The notes under the pieces are model-generated. The model had not been told where the DNA came from. It saw nothing but the letters and a program-made list of their open reading frames with translations, and made no database searches. From an uncultured Clostridium sp. (GTDB lineage: Bacteria; Bacillota; Clostridia; Lachnospirales; Lachnospiraceae): a stretch of 64,000 bases of DNA. Each line of letters begins with the position of its first letter. Position 1 is the first letter of the stretch. Position numbers and translations under genes: made by a program. Location of the stretch: the NCBI GenBank assembly GCA_934438135.1, contig CAKSBP010000002.1:124001-188000 (forward strand), written 5' to 3'. This document shows positions 8,770 through 17,138 of the stretch, in pieces.

Positions 8770-8981
8770 AATCTTTCCTCACTGTTCTAATTCAATAGAA
8801 GTATTTGAAGAAAAAATAAAACTATTCTCTATTTATGAAAGAAATACTCGATAGAATGACCTGTTTCAAACATTATATCATTATTAAGAGTAAAGTTCTG
8901 CATTTTAGTAAAATAAAGGAAAGAGATAATTTTTGAATGAAAATGTCTCTTTTTTTGTACAATAATTCTAGCACGAATTCA
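8770..8981. other. Gene-free stretch with one terminator-like hairpin
   Basis: No credible coding region. AAAGAGA at 8920-8926 pairs with TCTCTTT at 8946-8952 and runs into a T tract, a terminator shape on the plus strand although no plus-strand gene precedes it. It could end a small RNA or block transcription entering the flavodiiron promoter. Confidence 0.35.
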
Positions 8982-9010
8982 TTGACAAGAAGCTTAATAA
9001 GAAATATAAT
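8982..9010 (+). promoter_or_regulatory. Perfect-consensus sigma-A promoter of the flavodiiron gene
   Basis: TTGACA (8982-8987), exactly 17 bases, TATAAT (9005-9010). Both hexamers match consensus fully. The -10 overlaps the left arm of the operator-like palindrome. Confidence 0.85.
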
Positions 9011-9046
9011 AACAGTAACAATTATCATTATTGTTACTGTTATTAT
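9006..9046 (+). promoter_or_regulatory. 17-bp perfect inverted repeat, probable repressor operator
   Basis: ATAATAACAGTAACAAT (9006-9022) is repeated in perfect inverse at 9030-9046 around a 7-base centre. It starts inside the -10 hexamer and covers the expected transcription start, the classic position for a repressor site. There is no T tract after it, so it is not a terminator. The AT-rich core (ATTATCATTAT) resembles Fur/PerR-type boxes, but the full palindrome is longer. The regulator is not known. Confidence 0.7.
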
Positions 9047-9082
9047 GGAAATATATATAGATATGAAAGGGAGAATGTTGTT

Positions 9083-10249
9083 ATGAATAGAGTGGAATTA
9101 AGAGAAGGAATTTATTATGTTGGAGCAGTAGACTGGAATGTTAGAAGCTTTCATGGATACTCAACAAACAGGGGGGCAACTTATAATGCATATCTTATTA
9201 TTGATGAAAAAATTACATTAATTGATACAGTAAAAGCACCTTTTGCTGATGAACTATTAGACCGTATTCGTGAAATTGTAGATCCAGCTGACATCGACTA
9301 CATAATTTCGAATCATGTAGAGATGGATCATTCAAGTGCTATTCCAGCAGTTATGAAAGAAGCAGTAAATGCAACAATTATTACAAGTGAGCCTAGTGGC
9401 ATAAAAGGATTAACCGCACACTATGGGGAATATAAATATCAGGCAGTAAAAGCAGGTGATACTCTTTCCTTAGGAAAAAGAAGTCTTACTTTTGTAGCAA
9501 CACCAATGCTTCACTGGCCAGATAACATGGTAACATACTGCCCAGAAGAAAAGATTCTGTTCTCTAATGATGCATTTGGGCAGCACTATGCGTCCAGCAG
9601 ACATTTTGATACAGAAGTAAATCTTGATGAGGTTTATCATGAAGCAAAAAAATATTATGCAAACATTTTAATGCCATTTGGCAAACAGGCCGTAAAAGCA
9701 TTAGAAATCGTGAAGAGCCTTCCTCTTGATATTATTGCACCAAGCCATGGTGTAATCTGGACAGATCACATTAATGAAATTCTTGCGATTTATGAAGAGT
9801 ACGCAACAGCTGCAACAAAGACAGGTGCAGTTATCGTTTATGATACAATGTGGCACTCTACAGAAAAAATGGCACATTCTATTTTAGAAGGATTTGCAAA
9901 AGCAGGTATTCCGGCAAAATTATTTGACTTAAAAGAAAACCATATCTCAGATATTATGACAGATGTTCTGACAGCAGAATATGTATGTGTAGGTTCTCCA
10001 ACTCTTAACAGCACAATGATGCCGACAGTAGCAGCATTCTTATGCTACATGAGAGGATTAAGTCCAGAAGGAAAGAAGGGGTTGGCATTCGGTTCTTACG
10101 GCTGGGGCGGTCAAGGAATTAATGAAATCCAGCATGAAATGGAACGTATGGGAATTGAAATGATGATGGAACCAATCAAGACAACTTATATCCCCGCAAA
10201 GGAATTATTATCTGAAATTGAAACACATATTTCAGATATTGTAAAATAG
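9083..10249 (+). CDS. fprA: Flavodiiron protein (FprA-type A flavoprotein)
   Basis: A 388-residue cytoplasmic enzyme that reduces O2 to water (and in some members NO to N2O), protecting anaerobes. The N-terminal ~250 residues form a metallo-beta-lactamase-like diiron domain with the HVEMDH ligand motif at residues 78-83, a further ligand region at MLHWPDNM, DAFGQHY, and PSHGVIW. The C-terminal ~140 residues form a flavodoxin domain that binds FMN (VIVYDTMWHSTEKMA as phosphate loop; GSPTLNSTMMP; GSYGWGG). The length is normal for the two-domain class; there is no fused rubredoxin and none adjacent, so electrons must come from a separate donor. The gene has its own strong promoter with a palindromic operator and its own terminator, fitting an oxygen- or redox-inducible monocistron. 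Confidence 0.93.
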   Translation: MNRVELREGIYYVGAVDWNVRSFHGYSTNRGATYNAYLIIDEKITLIDTVKAPFADELLDRIREIVDPADIDYIISNHVEMDHSSAIPAVMKEAVNATIITSEPSGIKGLTAHYGEYKYQAVKAGDTLSLGKRSLTFVATPMLHWPDNMVTYCPEEKILFSNDAFGQHYASSRHFDTEVNLDEVYHEAKKYYANILMPFGKQAVKALEIVKSLPLDIIAPSHGVIWTDHINEILAIYEEYATAATKTGAVIVYDTMWHSTEKMAHSILEGFAKAGIPAKLFDLKENHISDIMTDVLTAEYVCVGSPTLNSTMMPTVAAFLCYMRGLSPEGKKGLAFGSYGWGGQGINEIQHEMERMGIEMMMEPIKTTYIPAKELLSEIETHISDIVK

Positions 10250-10263
10250 AGAAATTATTTTGA

Positions 10264-10312
10264 AACAGGGTTTTTATCTGATAATCTTTATCAGGTGAAA
10301 GCCCTGTTTTTT
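10264..10312 (+). terminator. Rho-independent terminator of fprA
   Basis: Two-part hairpin: AACAGGG with CCCTGTT on the outside and CTGATAA with TTATCAG inside, followed by a T tract. Confidence 0.85.
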
Positions 10313-10323
10313 AGGTTCTTTAG

Positions 10324-10352
10324 TTGACATATTTCATAGAACATGATATAGT
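10324..10352 (+). promoter_or_regulatory. Sigma-A promoter of the trmB-like/lysA pair
   Basis: TTGACA, 17-base spacer, TATAGT, about 50 bases before the regulator start codon. Confidence 0.75.
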
Positions 10353-10402
10353 GTTCCTGAAAAGAAATACTAAAAAGAAATATTAAAAGAAGGATGCGGT
10401 AT

Positions 10403-11107
10403 ATGGAATTTATTGATGAATTATTAGGTTTTGGACTTACCAGACAGGAAGCGACGATTTATAATGCGATTCTGGTTCATGGTGAGATGACAGGTTATGA
10501 AGTGGCGAAGCAGACAGGAATTTCCCGTTCCAATACGTACACTGCATTGGCAGGTCTTGTAGAAAAAGGTGCAGCCTATGCAATTGAAGGTTCAGGGAAA
10601 AAATATATGCCGGTAGATCTGCGGGATTTCACCAATAATAAAATCCGGAATCTAAAAGAACTGCGGGAATCTCTTTTAAAGCATGCTCCAAGCCAGCAGG
10701 TTACAAGTGATGGATATATTACCATAAAAGGGGAAAAACATATAATGAACCAGTTCTGTAATATGTTTTTGAAAGCAGAAAAGAGAATTTACCTTACAGC
10801 GACCAAGACTTTCCTTGCCGCTATGAAAGCATATATTCAAAAACTGGTTGTGAATGGAATTAAAGTAGTTGTCATAACAGATGACCCAGAGTACAATTCC
10901 AATCAGGTAATCGTATACCATTCAGATACAAAATTGAAACAGGTTGGCATTATTGTAGACTCTATTGAAGTTTTAACAGGTGAATTAAATGAAGGAGATA
11001 ATTCTACCTGCCTATATACAAAAAATAAAAATTTTGTTGATGTGTTTAAAGAAATGCTGAGTAACAAAATAAAGTTAATTGAAATTCAAGGAGGAAATGA
11101 ACAATGA
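10403..11107 (+). CDS. TrmB-family transcriptional regulator
   Basis: A 234-residue regulator. Residues about 1-70 form a winged helix typical of TrmB (LLGFGLTRQEATIYNAIL, then GYEVAKQTGISRSNTYTALAGLVEKGA). The C-terminal half (residues ~95-230) resembles the phospholipase-D-like effector domain of TrmB proteins (AEKRIYLTATKTFLAAMKAYIQKLVVNGIKVVVITDD). The ATG at 10403 is preferred over one nine bases earlier because AAGAAGGA sits 8 bases before it. Its stop overlaps the lysA start by four bases (ATGA), so the two proteins are made together. Coupling suggests it senses a lysine- or cell-wall-related metabolite and controls this operon; that is inference. Confidence 0.75.
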   Translation: MEFIDELLGFGLTRQEATIYNAILVHGEMTGYEVAKQTGISRSNTYTALAGLVEKGAAYAIEGSGKKYMPVDLRDFTNNKIRNLKELRESLLKHAPSQQVTSDGYITIKGEKHIMNQFCNMFLKAEKRIYLTATKTFLAAMKAYIQKLVVNGIKVVVITDDPEYNSNQVIVYHSDTKLKQVGIIVDSIEVLTGELNEGDNSTCLYTKNKNFVDVFKEMLSNKIKLIEIQGGNEQ

Positions 11108-12372
11108 AAAAACCATTTGTTACATTAGAACAGGTTCAGGAAATGGTTAAGAAATATCCTACTCCATTTCATCTTTATGATGAAAAAGGAATTCGTGAGA
11201 ATGCAAGAAAACTGAAAAAAGCATTTTCATGGAATAAGGGCTTCCGTGAGTACTTTGCAGTAAAAGCAACTCCAAATCCATTCATATTGAAAATCTTACA
11301 GGAAGAAGGATGCGGTACAGACTGTTCTTCTCTGACAGAACTTATGATGTCAGAAGCTTGTGGATTCAAAGGAAGCGATATTATGTTCTCTTCCAACGTA
11401 ACACCAGCCAAAGAATTTATAAAAGCAAAAGAACTTGGTGCATTCATTAACCTGGATGACTTTACTCATATTGATTTTCTGGAAGAAACAGCAGGAATTC
11501 CAGAAACAATTTTCTGCCGTTATAATCCAGGCGGATTCTTTAAATTAGGAACGGATATTATGGATAATCCGGGAGATTCTAAATACGGATTTACAAAAGA
11601 ACAGATTATTGAAGGATTTAAGATTTTAAAAGAAAAAGGAGTAAAACATTTCGGTATCCACTCCTTCCTTGCCAGCAATACAGTCAGTAATGAATATTAT
11701 CCTACACTTGCCAGGATTTTATTTGAACTTGCAGTAGAATTAAAACAAAAGACAGGTGCTGATATTAAATATATTAATCTTTCTGGTGGAGTTGGAATTC
11801 CTTATACACCAGATGGAAAACCAAATGATATCATGGTAATTGGTGAAGGTGTCCAAAAAGCGTTTGAAGAAGTGCTTGTTCCAGCAGGAATGGGGGACGT
11901 TTCTATCTTTACAGAATTAGGACGTTTCATGCTTGCACCTTATGGGTGTCTTGTATCTCAGGCAATTCATGAAAAACACATTTACAAAGAGTATATCGGG
12001 CTGGATGCATGTGCCGTAAACCTGATGCGTCCGGCTATGTATGGTGCATATCATCATATCACTGTTCTTGGCAAAGAAAATGAACCATGTGACCATAAAT
12101 ATGATGTAACAGGTTCTCTTTGTGAAAACAATGATAAATTTGCAATTGACAGAATGCTGCCAAAGATCGATATGGGAGATTATGTTGTTATTCATGATAC
12201 TGGTGCCCATGGATTTTCCATGGGATATAACTATAATGGAAAACTAAAATCAGCGGAAATCTTATTAAAAGAAGATGGCTCTACACAGTTAATCCGTCGT
12301 GCAGAAACACCAAAAGATTATTTCCAGACATTTGACTTCTGTGATATTCTGAAAGATGTAAAGTACGAATAA
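11104..12372 (+). CDS. lysA: Diaminopimelate decarboxylase (PLP, fold III)
   Basis: A 422-residue enzyme expected to convert meso-diaminopimelate to lysine and CO2. It has the alanine-racemase-like barrel with PLP lysine K54 in YFAVKATPNP, a glycine-rich phosphate loop (NLSGGVGIPY), ELGRFMLAPYG, and the C-terminal barrel with TGSLCENNDKF, which supplies the catalytic Cys across the dimer (classic LysA has CESGD or CESTD there). The divergence at that motif leaves room for a related amino-acid decarboxylase, but LysA is the best call. It is translationally coupled to the TrmB-like regulator and followed by a strong terminator, forming a two-gene operon. Confidence 0.82.
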   Translation: MKKPFVTLEQVQEMVKKYPTPFHLYDEKGIRENARKLKKAFSWNKGFREYFAVKATPNPFILKILQEEGCGTDCSSLTELMMSEACGFKGSDIMFSSNVTPAKEFIKAKELGAFINLDDFTHIDFLEETAGIPETIFCRYNPGGFFKLGTDIMDNPGDSKYGFTKEQIIEGFKILKEKGVKHFGIHSFLASNTVSNEYYPTLARILFELAVELKQKTGADIKYINLSGGVGIPYTPDGKPNDIMVIGEGVQKAFEEVLVPAGMGDVSIFTELGRFMLAPYGCLVSQAIHEKHIYKEYIGLDACAVNLMRPAMYGAYHHITVLGKENEPCDHKYDVTGSLCENNDKFAIDRMLPKIDMGDYVVIHDTGAHGFSMGYNYNGKLKSAEILLKEDGSTQLIRRAETPKDYFQTFDFCDILKDVKYE

Positions 12373-12403
12373 AAGAATTCTTAAAAAAATATGGATAGAA
12401 AAG

Positions 12404-12445
12404 AGGATTTTCTTCATAAATAATGTATGAAGGAAATCCTTTTTG
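12404..12445 (+). terminator. Rho-independent terminator of the lysA operon
   Basis: A long stem (AGGATTTTCTTCATA pairing with TATGAAGGAAATCCT with one mismatch) ends in a T tract. Confidence 0.9.
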
Positions 12446-12486
12446 TTTTATAATAGATAGGAAAATGCCTTTTTCACAGATGTATC

Positions 12487-12513
12487 TAATAATTTTTAGA
12501 AACCTGCCGATAA
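12487..12513 (+). promoter_or_regulatory. Sigma-28 (SigD/FliA) promoter before flgM
   Basis: TAAT (12487-12490), 15 bases, GCCGATAA (12506-12513). The -10 octamer equals the FliA consensus and the spacing is exact. It lies about 65 bases before flgM and opens the late flagellar cluster. Confidence 0.85.
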
Positions 12514-12578
12514 AATAAATAGTTAGGAAGGCTAAGGAATCATGACAGCCGGTTATTGAGAACAAGGTGGTGAATAAT

Positions 12579-12857
12579 ATGAGAATTGATTCGATTAAAA
12601 AGCTGGATCAGGTATATAAGAGCACATCCATGAAAGCTAATGTCCAGAATGTATCAAAGAACCAGAAGGACAGTATTGAAATTTCAAGTTTTGGAAGGGA
12701 TCTTCAAGTTGCCAGAAAAGCAGTCAGCGAAGCAGATGATATACGTTATGATAAGGTAAACGAGATTAAACAGAGAATGCAGTCCGGAACATATGATGTA
12801 TCAAGCAGAGAGGTAGCAGAGAAGATGGTTGACAGTTTATTTGATACCTTAATATAA
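12579..12857 (+). CDS. flgM: Anti-sigma-28 factor FlgM
   Basis: A 92-residue protein that binds and inhibits the flagellar sigma factor until the hook is finished and FlgM is exported. Family features: N-terminal MRIDSIKKLDQVYKS, a flexible middle with DSIEISSFGRDLQVARKAV, and a C-terminal sigma-binding helix region (RYDKVNEIKQRMQSGTYDVSSREVAEKMVDSLF). The start is the ATG at 12579 because AAGGTGG lies 8 bases before it; the upstream GTG codons are part of that site. It is the first gene of flgM-flgN-flgK-flgK-flgL-fliW-csrA and is itself behind a sigma-28 promoter, giving the usual feedback. Confidence 0.92.
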   Translation: MRIDSIKKLDQVYKSTSMKANVQNVSKNQKDSIEISSFGRDLQVARKAVSEADDIRYDKVNEIKQRMQSGTYDVSSREVAEKMVDSLFDTLI

Positions 12858-12880
12858 GTTAGAAAAGAGAGGTTTGAACA

Positions 12881-13393
12881 GTGGCTAGCCTTATAGAAGA
12901 ATTAGTTGGAACATTAAGCAGAGAACAGGAATTATATCAGAAGCTGCTCCCACTAGCAGAAGAGAAGACCAGAGTAATTGTCAGAAATGACTTAGAACGG
13001 CTTCAGGAGATTACCAGTCAGGAACAGGAATTCGTTGATGAAATAACGTCCCTAGAGCATAAGAGAAAGAGCAATGTTGCGAATATAGCTATTGTTATGA
13101 GCCGTAAGGCGGAGGAACTTAATATCTCTGCTATTGCGGAGATGCTTAAGACACAGCCGGATCAGCACGATGAGCTGTGCCGGCTGCATGATGGACTGAC
13201 GAAACTGCTGAAAAGGCTGAAAGAAATAAACGAACAGAATCAGGCACTGATTGAACAGTCTCTTGAAATGATACAGTTTAATATGAATGTTCTTCAGAGT
13301 GACAGGGTTGCACCGGTGAATAATTATACAAGCCGGGCAGCGACGATGGATATTCCGATGAGCCAGCATGGCTCTTTCGATACAAAACAGTAA
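12881..13393 (+). CDS. flgN: Flagellar export chaperone FlgN
   Basis: A 170-residue, mostly helical cytoplasmic protein, GTG start after AGAGAGG. The FlgN family escorts the hook-filament junction proteins FlgK and FlgL to the flagellar export gate. Visible are a long coiled-coil (SREQELYQKLLPLAEEKTRV, then ITSQEQEFVDEITSLEHKRK) and a second helical arm (LKEINEQNQALIEQSLEMIQ) before a disordered, polar tail. Its position directly before two flgK genes and flgL is the standard one and supports the call despite weak sequence conservation in the family. Confidence 0.88.
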   Translation: MASLIEELVGTLSREQELYQKLLPLAEEKTRVIVRNDLERLQEITSQEQEFVDEITSLEHKRKSNVANIAIVMSRKAEELNISAIAEMLKTQPDQHDELCRLHDGLTKLLKRLKEINEQNQALIEQSLEMIQFNMNVLQSDRVAPVNNYTSRAATMDIPMSQHGSFDTKQ

Positions 13394-13440
13394 CGTAATA
13401 ACGGCAGGATGATAAAGAAAGTTAGAGGATAGGTGAATAA

Positions 13441-15255
13441 ATGGGAAATTTAATGACAAGTATTTACACGGGTGTATCCGGTATACAGTCGAATCAGACA
13501 GGTTTAAATGTTGTCAGCCATAACCTTGCCAATGTAAATACAGAGGGATTTGTCAGACAGCAGATGGTTGGAAAAGATAAGTATTATAACAACATCGGCA
13601 TGAATAATATTTCTACTCTGCAGGTTGGTTATGGTACATCAGTTGCTACGATCAGACAGGTGCGAAGCGTGTTTCTGGACAAGGCCTACCGTGTCGAGAC
13701 AGGACGTAAGGAATTTTATAAGTCTCAGAGTGAAGCTGCAAGTGAATTAGAAGGATTATTTGGAGAGATAAGCGGAGAGGCGTTTTCAGAAGACATTTCA
13801 GATTTCTGGACGTCTATTCAGGAACTTTCCAAGGAACCGGACAGTATTGTGAAGCGTGCAGCTGTAGTTTCCAGAGCGTCTACATTAATTGAACGTGCAA
13901 CCAGCATTTATAACGGAATGACATCATATCAGCAGAACCTGAACCAGAAGATTCTGCAGCAGGTAAACAGGGTAAATGAAATTGGACATCAAATCGTTGA
14001 TTTAAATGATTTAATTGTACGAAATGAAAGCGACGGCCAAAATGCCAATGATATGCGTGATACCAGGAACGCACTTCTGGATGAATTGTCTGAAATTGTA
14101 AAGATCAGTTATGAGGAAGATCCAACCGGAAGAGTAACTGTAGCGATTGAAGGCAGGCAGTTCGTTTCTGATGTAAATGTATTTGAACTTTCTACCACAA
14201 AACAGGATAATGCAGAGGGACTTATCGATGTAACATGGCAGGATGAGAAAAATACTCCATTATATGATTTATCCGAAAAATGTGTTTCTAAAAATAACAG
14301 TAATGTGGGCGGATTAAAAGGTCTTCTGGTAGCAAGGGGGAATAAAAAAGGAAACTACCTTGATATTCCAGTACGTGAAAATTATGCATCTGATTTAGAA
14401 TATAATAAGGCAGTGGATACTTATAACAGTGATATTGCCAATTCTATTATTCCAAACACACAAGCACAGTTTGATCAGCTGGTTCATGGAATTGTATCAG
14501 CTGTAAATAACGTGTTGTCTCCAACTACTCAGGTTGGAAATTATTTATCTAATCTCGGAATCTCCAAAGATAGTGTTACATCTCTTACGATGAGTGATGG
14601 AACAGCGATTGCATTAGATAGTAAGGATGTTCTTGTTTGGGATGAAGCGAATGCTCCAGTTGGAATGGAGGAAAATAATACACCTCCTGGAGAAGAATTA
14701 TTTTCAAGAAAATATACAAAACGTTATACAGAAGCAACACTTTCATACACAGATGAGGATGGCAATCCACAGACTAAAACAGTTTTTGTCTATAATAAAG
14801 AAAATAAAGATGATATTTATTCCCAGTATACCTTGGGCCAGATTACAATAAATCCAGATGTTCAGAAAGAAGTATCAAAACTTCCATTAAGTGGAACATC
14901 TAATGCTGGTTTAGAGGGTGCTTATGACATGAAGATATGCAGCAAGCTTTCGGATATCTTTAGTGGAAAATTTGCAGCTTTATCACCAAATGAAATTACA
15001 CAGTATAACTTTTCAGACTATTATACAGCTCTGACTGGTAGCGTTGCTACAAAGGGACATGAATTTAATAAGCTGGCAGACAGTTATCAGGATATGGCGG
15101 CAAGCCTCGATAATCAGAGACAGCAGATTATGGGGGTTTCTTCTGAAGAAGAACTTACGAATATGCTGAAATATCAGTGGGCATACAGTGCAAGTTCAAA
15201 GTATATGAACGTAATTAATGATTTACTGGAAACGGTTATTAACAATCTAGGTTAA
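13441..15255 (+). CDS. flgK: Flagellar hook-associated protein 1, FlgK (first copy)
   Basis: A 604-residue junction protein between hook and filament, secreted without a signal peptide through the flagellar apparatus. The N-terminal axial domain is typical (SIYTGVSGIQSNQTGLNVVSHNLANVNTEGFVRQQ). The FlgK region NDMRDTRNALLDELSEIVKISY is present near residue 200. The C-terminal axial helix ends KYQWAYSASSKYMNVINDLL. The middle of the protein is variable and charged. It differs markedly from the next gene, which has the same architecture, so the pair is paralogous rather than a recent duplication. Confidence 0.9.
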   Translation: MGNLMTSIYTGVSGIQSNQTGLNVVSHNLANVNTEGFVRQQMVGKDKYYNNIGMNNISTLQVGYGTSVATIRQVRSVFLDKAYRVETGRKEFYKSQSEAASELEGLFGEISGEAFSEDISDFWTSIQELSKEPDSIVKRAAVVSRASTLIERATSIYNGMTSYQQNLNQKILQQVNRVNEIGHQIVDLNDLIVRNESDGQNANDMRDTRNALLDELSEIVKISYEEDPTGRVTVAIEGRQFVSDVNVFELSTTKQDNAEGLIDVTWQDEKNTPLYDLSEKCVSKNNSNVGGLKGLLVARGNKKGNYLDIPVRENYASDLEYNKAVDTYNSDIANSIIPNTQAQFDQLVHGIVSAVNNVLSPTTQVGNYLSNLGISKDSVTSLTMSDGTAIALDSKDVLVWDEANAPVGMEENNTPPGEELFSRKYTKRYTEATLSYTDEDGNPQTKTVFVYNKENKDDIYSQYTLGQITINPDVQKEVSKLPLSGTSNAGLEGAYDMKICSKLSDIFSGKFAALSPNEITQYNFSDYYTALTGSVATKGHEFNKLADSYQDMAASLDNQRQQIMGVSSEEELTNMLKYQWAYSASSKYMNVINDLLETVINNLG

Positions 15256-15284
15256 TAACTCGTTTCAGTGGAAAGGAATAAACT

Positions 15285-17114
15285 ATGGCTTCTACTTTTT
15301 TTGGATTATCGATTGCAACGTCTGGGCTTTATGCAAGCCAGTCTTCGATGAATACATCTGCACACAATATTGCAAATACACAGACGGCAGGATACTCTAG
15401 ACAGGAAACAACATTACAGGCAGGAACACCAATTTCCCTGACATCTTCTTATGGTATGGTTGGTACTGGGGTTGCTACTGTAAATATAAAGCAGTATCGT
15501 GATGCATATTATGATACAAAATACCGCAATAACAATACAATTTTGGGAAATTATTCAACAAAGGAATACTATTTTCTGAGCATTGAAAATGTAATTAGTG
15601 AAACCAATTCCGAGGGATTGAATGCAACATTTGATAAGTTCAGTACGGCACTTATTGAATTACAGAATGATGGAGGAGAGGCAGCTAAGAGAAATCAGGT
15701 TGCAAACCTTGCATCTGGTTTTACCGATTTTATTAATTCTATGTCTATTTCATTAGAGAACCTTCAGAAAGACTGTAATGAAGAAATTAAGACATCTGTT
15801 GAACAAATCAATTCTATTTCACAGCAGATTGCTACATTAAACAAACAGATTAATACCATTGAACTCACAGGACAGAGGGCAAATGATCTTCGTGACCAGA
15901 GAAACCTTTTGTTAGATAATCTGTCTGAATATGCTAATATTTCAACCAGCGAAGTAACAGCAGAGAATGGACTAAGTACTACTTTTGAAGTTCGTCTGGA
16001 TGGACAGATTCTGGTCGATAATTATACGTCTTATTCTCTTCAGGTACAGGCAAAGGATACTATAAATAATCAGAGTGATATCGATGGACTTTATAGTGTT
16101 GTTTGGAGTAATGGACAGAATTTTAATCAAAGTAGTACTACATTAGGCGGAAAACTTCAGGCATTATTTGAAATCCGTGATGGAAACAACTTAGAGAATT
16201 TTACTGGAACAGCAAATGGTACAAGTGGAAGTAAAACACTTATTGTTACCGAATCCAGCTGTAATGATATTACAAAGCTGAATCTTCCCGCAGAGAATGG
16301 TGTGGTTACAATTGGTGCGAAAGATTATCCTTATGATAGTTTTGATGTAAATATAGGTGCGGATGGGAAATATACGTATACTTTTCATCTTTCCAAAGCT
16401 TTGACAGAGGATGTATCAGATAAGAAGATGCAGGTTGGTGAGAGTGTTGACTGTAAAGGAATTCCTTATTATATGAACCAGCTGACCACATTGGTCAGAA
16501 CATATGCCAAAGCGTTTAATGGAATTCATAACAGTGGACAGGATTTGAATGGAAAGAATGGTGTGGATTTCTTTACAGGAAAAGATGCTGCAAGCGGATT
16601 AAACTATAATATGGATGAATCTGCTGCCAGCTTTAGTTCAAAGCTGAAACTTGATGCAGATGGAAATGTCATTGTCACTAATGGAATGATTAACACATCG
16701 TATTACAGTATTACCTGTAAGAATTTTTCTGTTGCTGATTCTATTATGAATGATCCGAAAACAATTGCAGTCAGTGAAAACATTACTAACGGTGTGGATG
16801 AAACGAGGGTTTTGGATAAACTGATTGCATTAAAATCAGATAAGAACTTATTTAAACAAGGAACACCTTCCAACTTTATTCAGAAACTGACTTCTGATAT
16901 TGGAACGGATACAGATAAAGCTTCTATGTTTTCAACCAGCCAGTCTAATATTGTGGATGCAATTGATACTCAGAGAATGTCAATTTCCAGTGTAGATCAG
17001 GATGAAGAAAGCATGGATCTGGTGAAATTCCAGAATGCATATAATTTGAATTCAAAAGTAATTCAGACCATGAATCAGTTGTACGATGTATTAATTAATG
17101 GATTAGGTATTTAA
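15285..17114 (+). CDS. flgK: Flagellar hook-associated protein 1, FlgK (second copy)
   Basis: A 609-residue second FlgK-type protein 29 bases after the first. It has its own full N-terminal axial domain (FGLSIATSGLYASQSSMNTSAHNIANTQTAGYSRQE), the ANDLRDQRNLLLDNLSEYANIS core motif, and the C-terminal DLVKFQNAYNLNSKVIQTMNQL helix, so it is complete and probably exported. The central domains share little with the first copy. Two FlgKs could form a two-layer junction or be alternatives. FlgN upstream presumably serves both. Confidence 0.9.
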   Translation: MASTFFGLSIATSGLYASQSSMNTSAHNIANTQTAGYSRQETTLQAGTPISLTSSYGMVGTGVATVNIKQYRDAYYDTKYRNNNTILGNYSTKEYYFLSIENVISETNSEGLNATFDKFSTALIELQNDGGEAAKRNQVANLASGFTDFINSMSISLENLQKDCNEEIKTSVEQINSISQQIATLNKQINTIELTGQRANDLRDQRNLLLDNLSEYANISTSEVTAENGLSTTFEVRLDGQILVDNYTSYSLQVQAKDTINNQSDIDGLYSVVWSNGQNFNQSSTTLGGKLQALFEIRDGNNLENFTGTANGTSGSKTLIVTESSCNDITKLNLPAENGVVTIGAKDYPYDSFDVNIGADGKYTYTFHLSKALTEDVSDKKMQVGESVDCKGIPYYMNQLTTLVRTYAKAFNGIHNSGQDLNGKNGVDFFTGKDAASGLNYNMDESAASFSSKLKLDADGNVIVTNGMINTSYYSITCKNFSVADSIMNDPKTIAVSENITNGVDETRVLDKLIALKSDKNLFKQGTPSNFIQKLTSDIGTDTDKASMFSTSQSNIVDAIDTQRMSISSVDQDEESMDLVKFQNAYNLNSKVIQTMNQLYDVLINGLGI

Positions 17115-17138
17115 TCCTGTGTTTAAGGAGGGCAGAAT

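Noticed and set aside
12281..12565. 94-codon minus-strand frame after lysA
   Set aside because: It covers the lysA terminator and the sigma-28 promoter of flgM and shows no family features.
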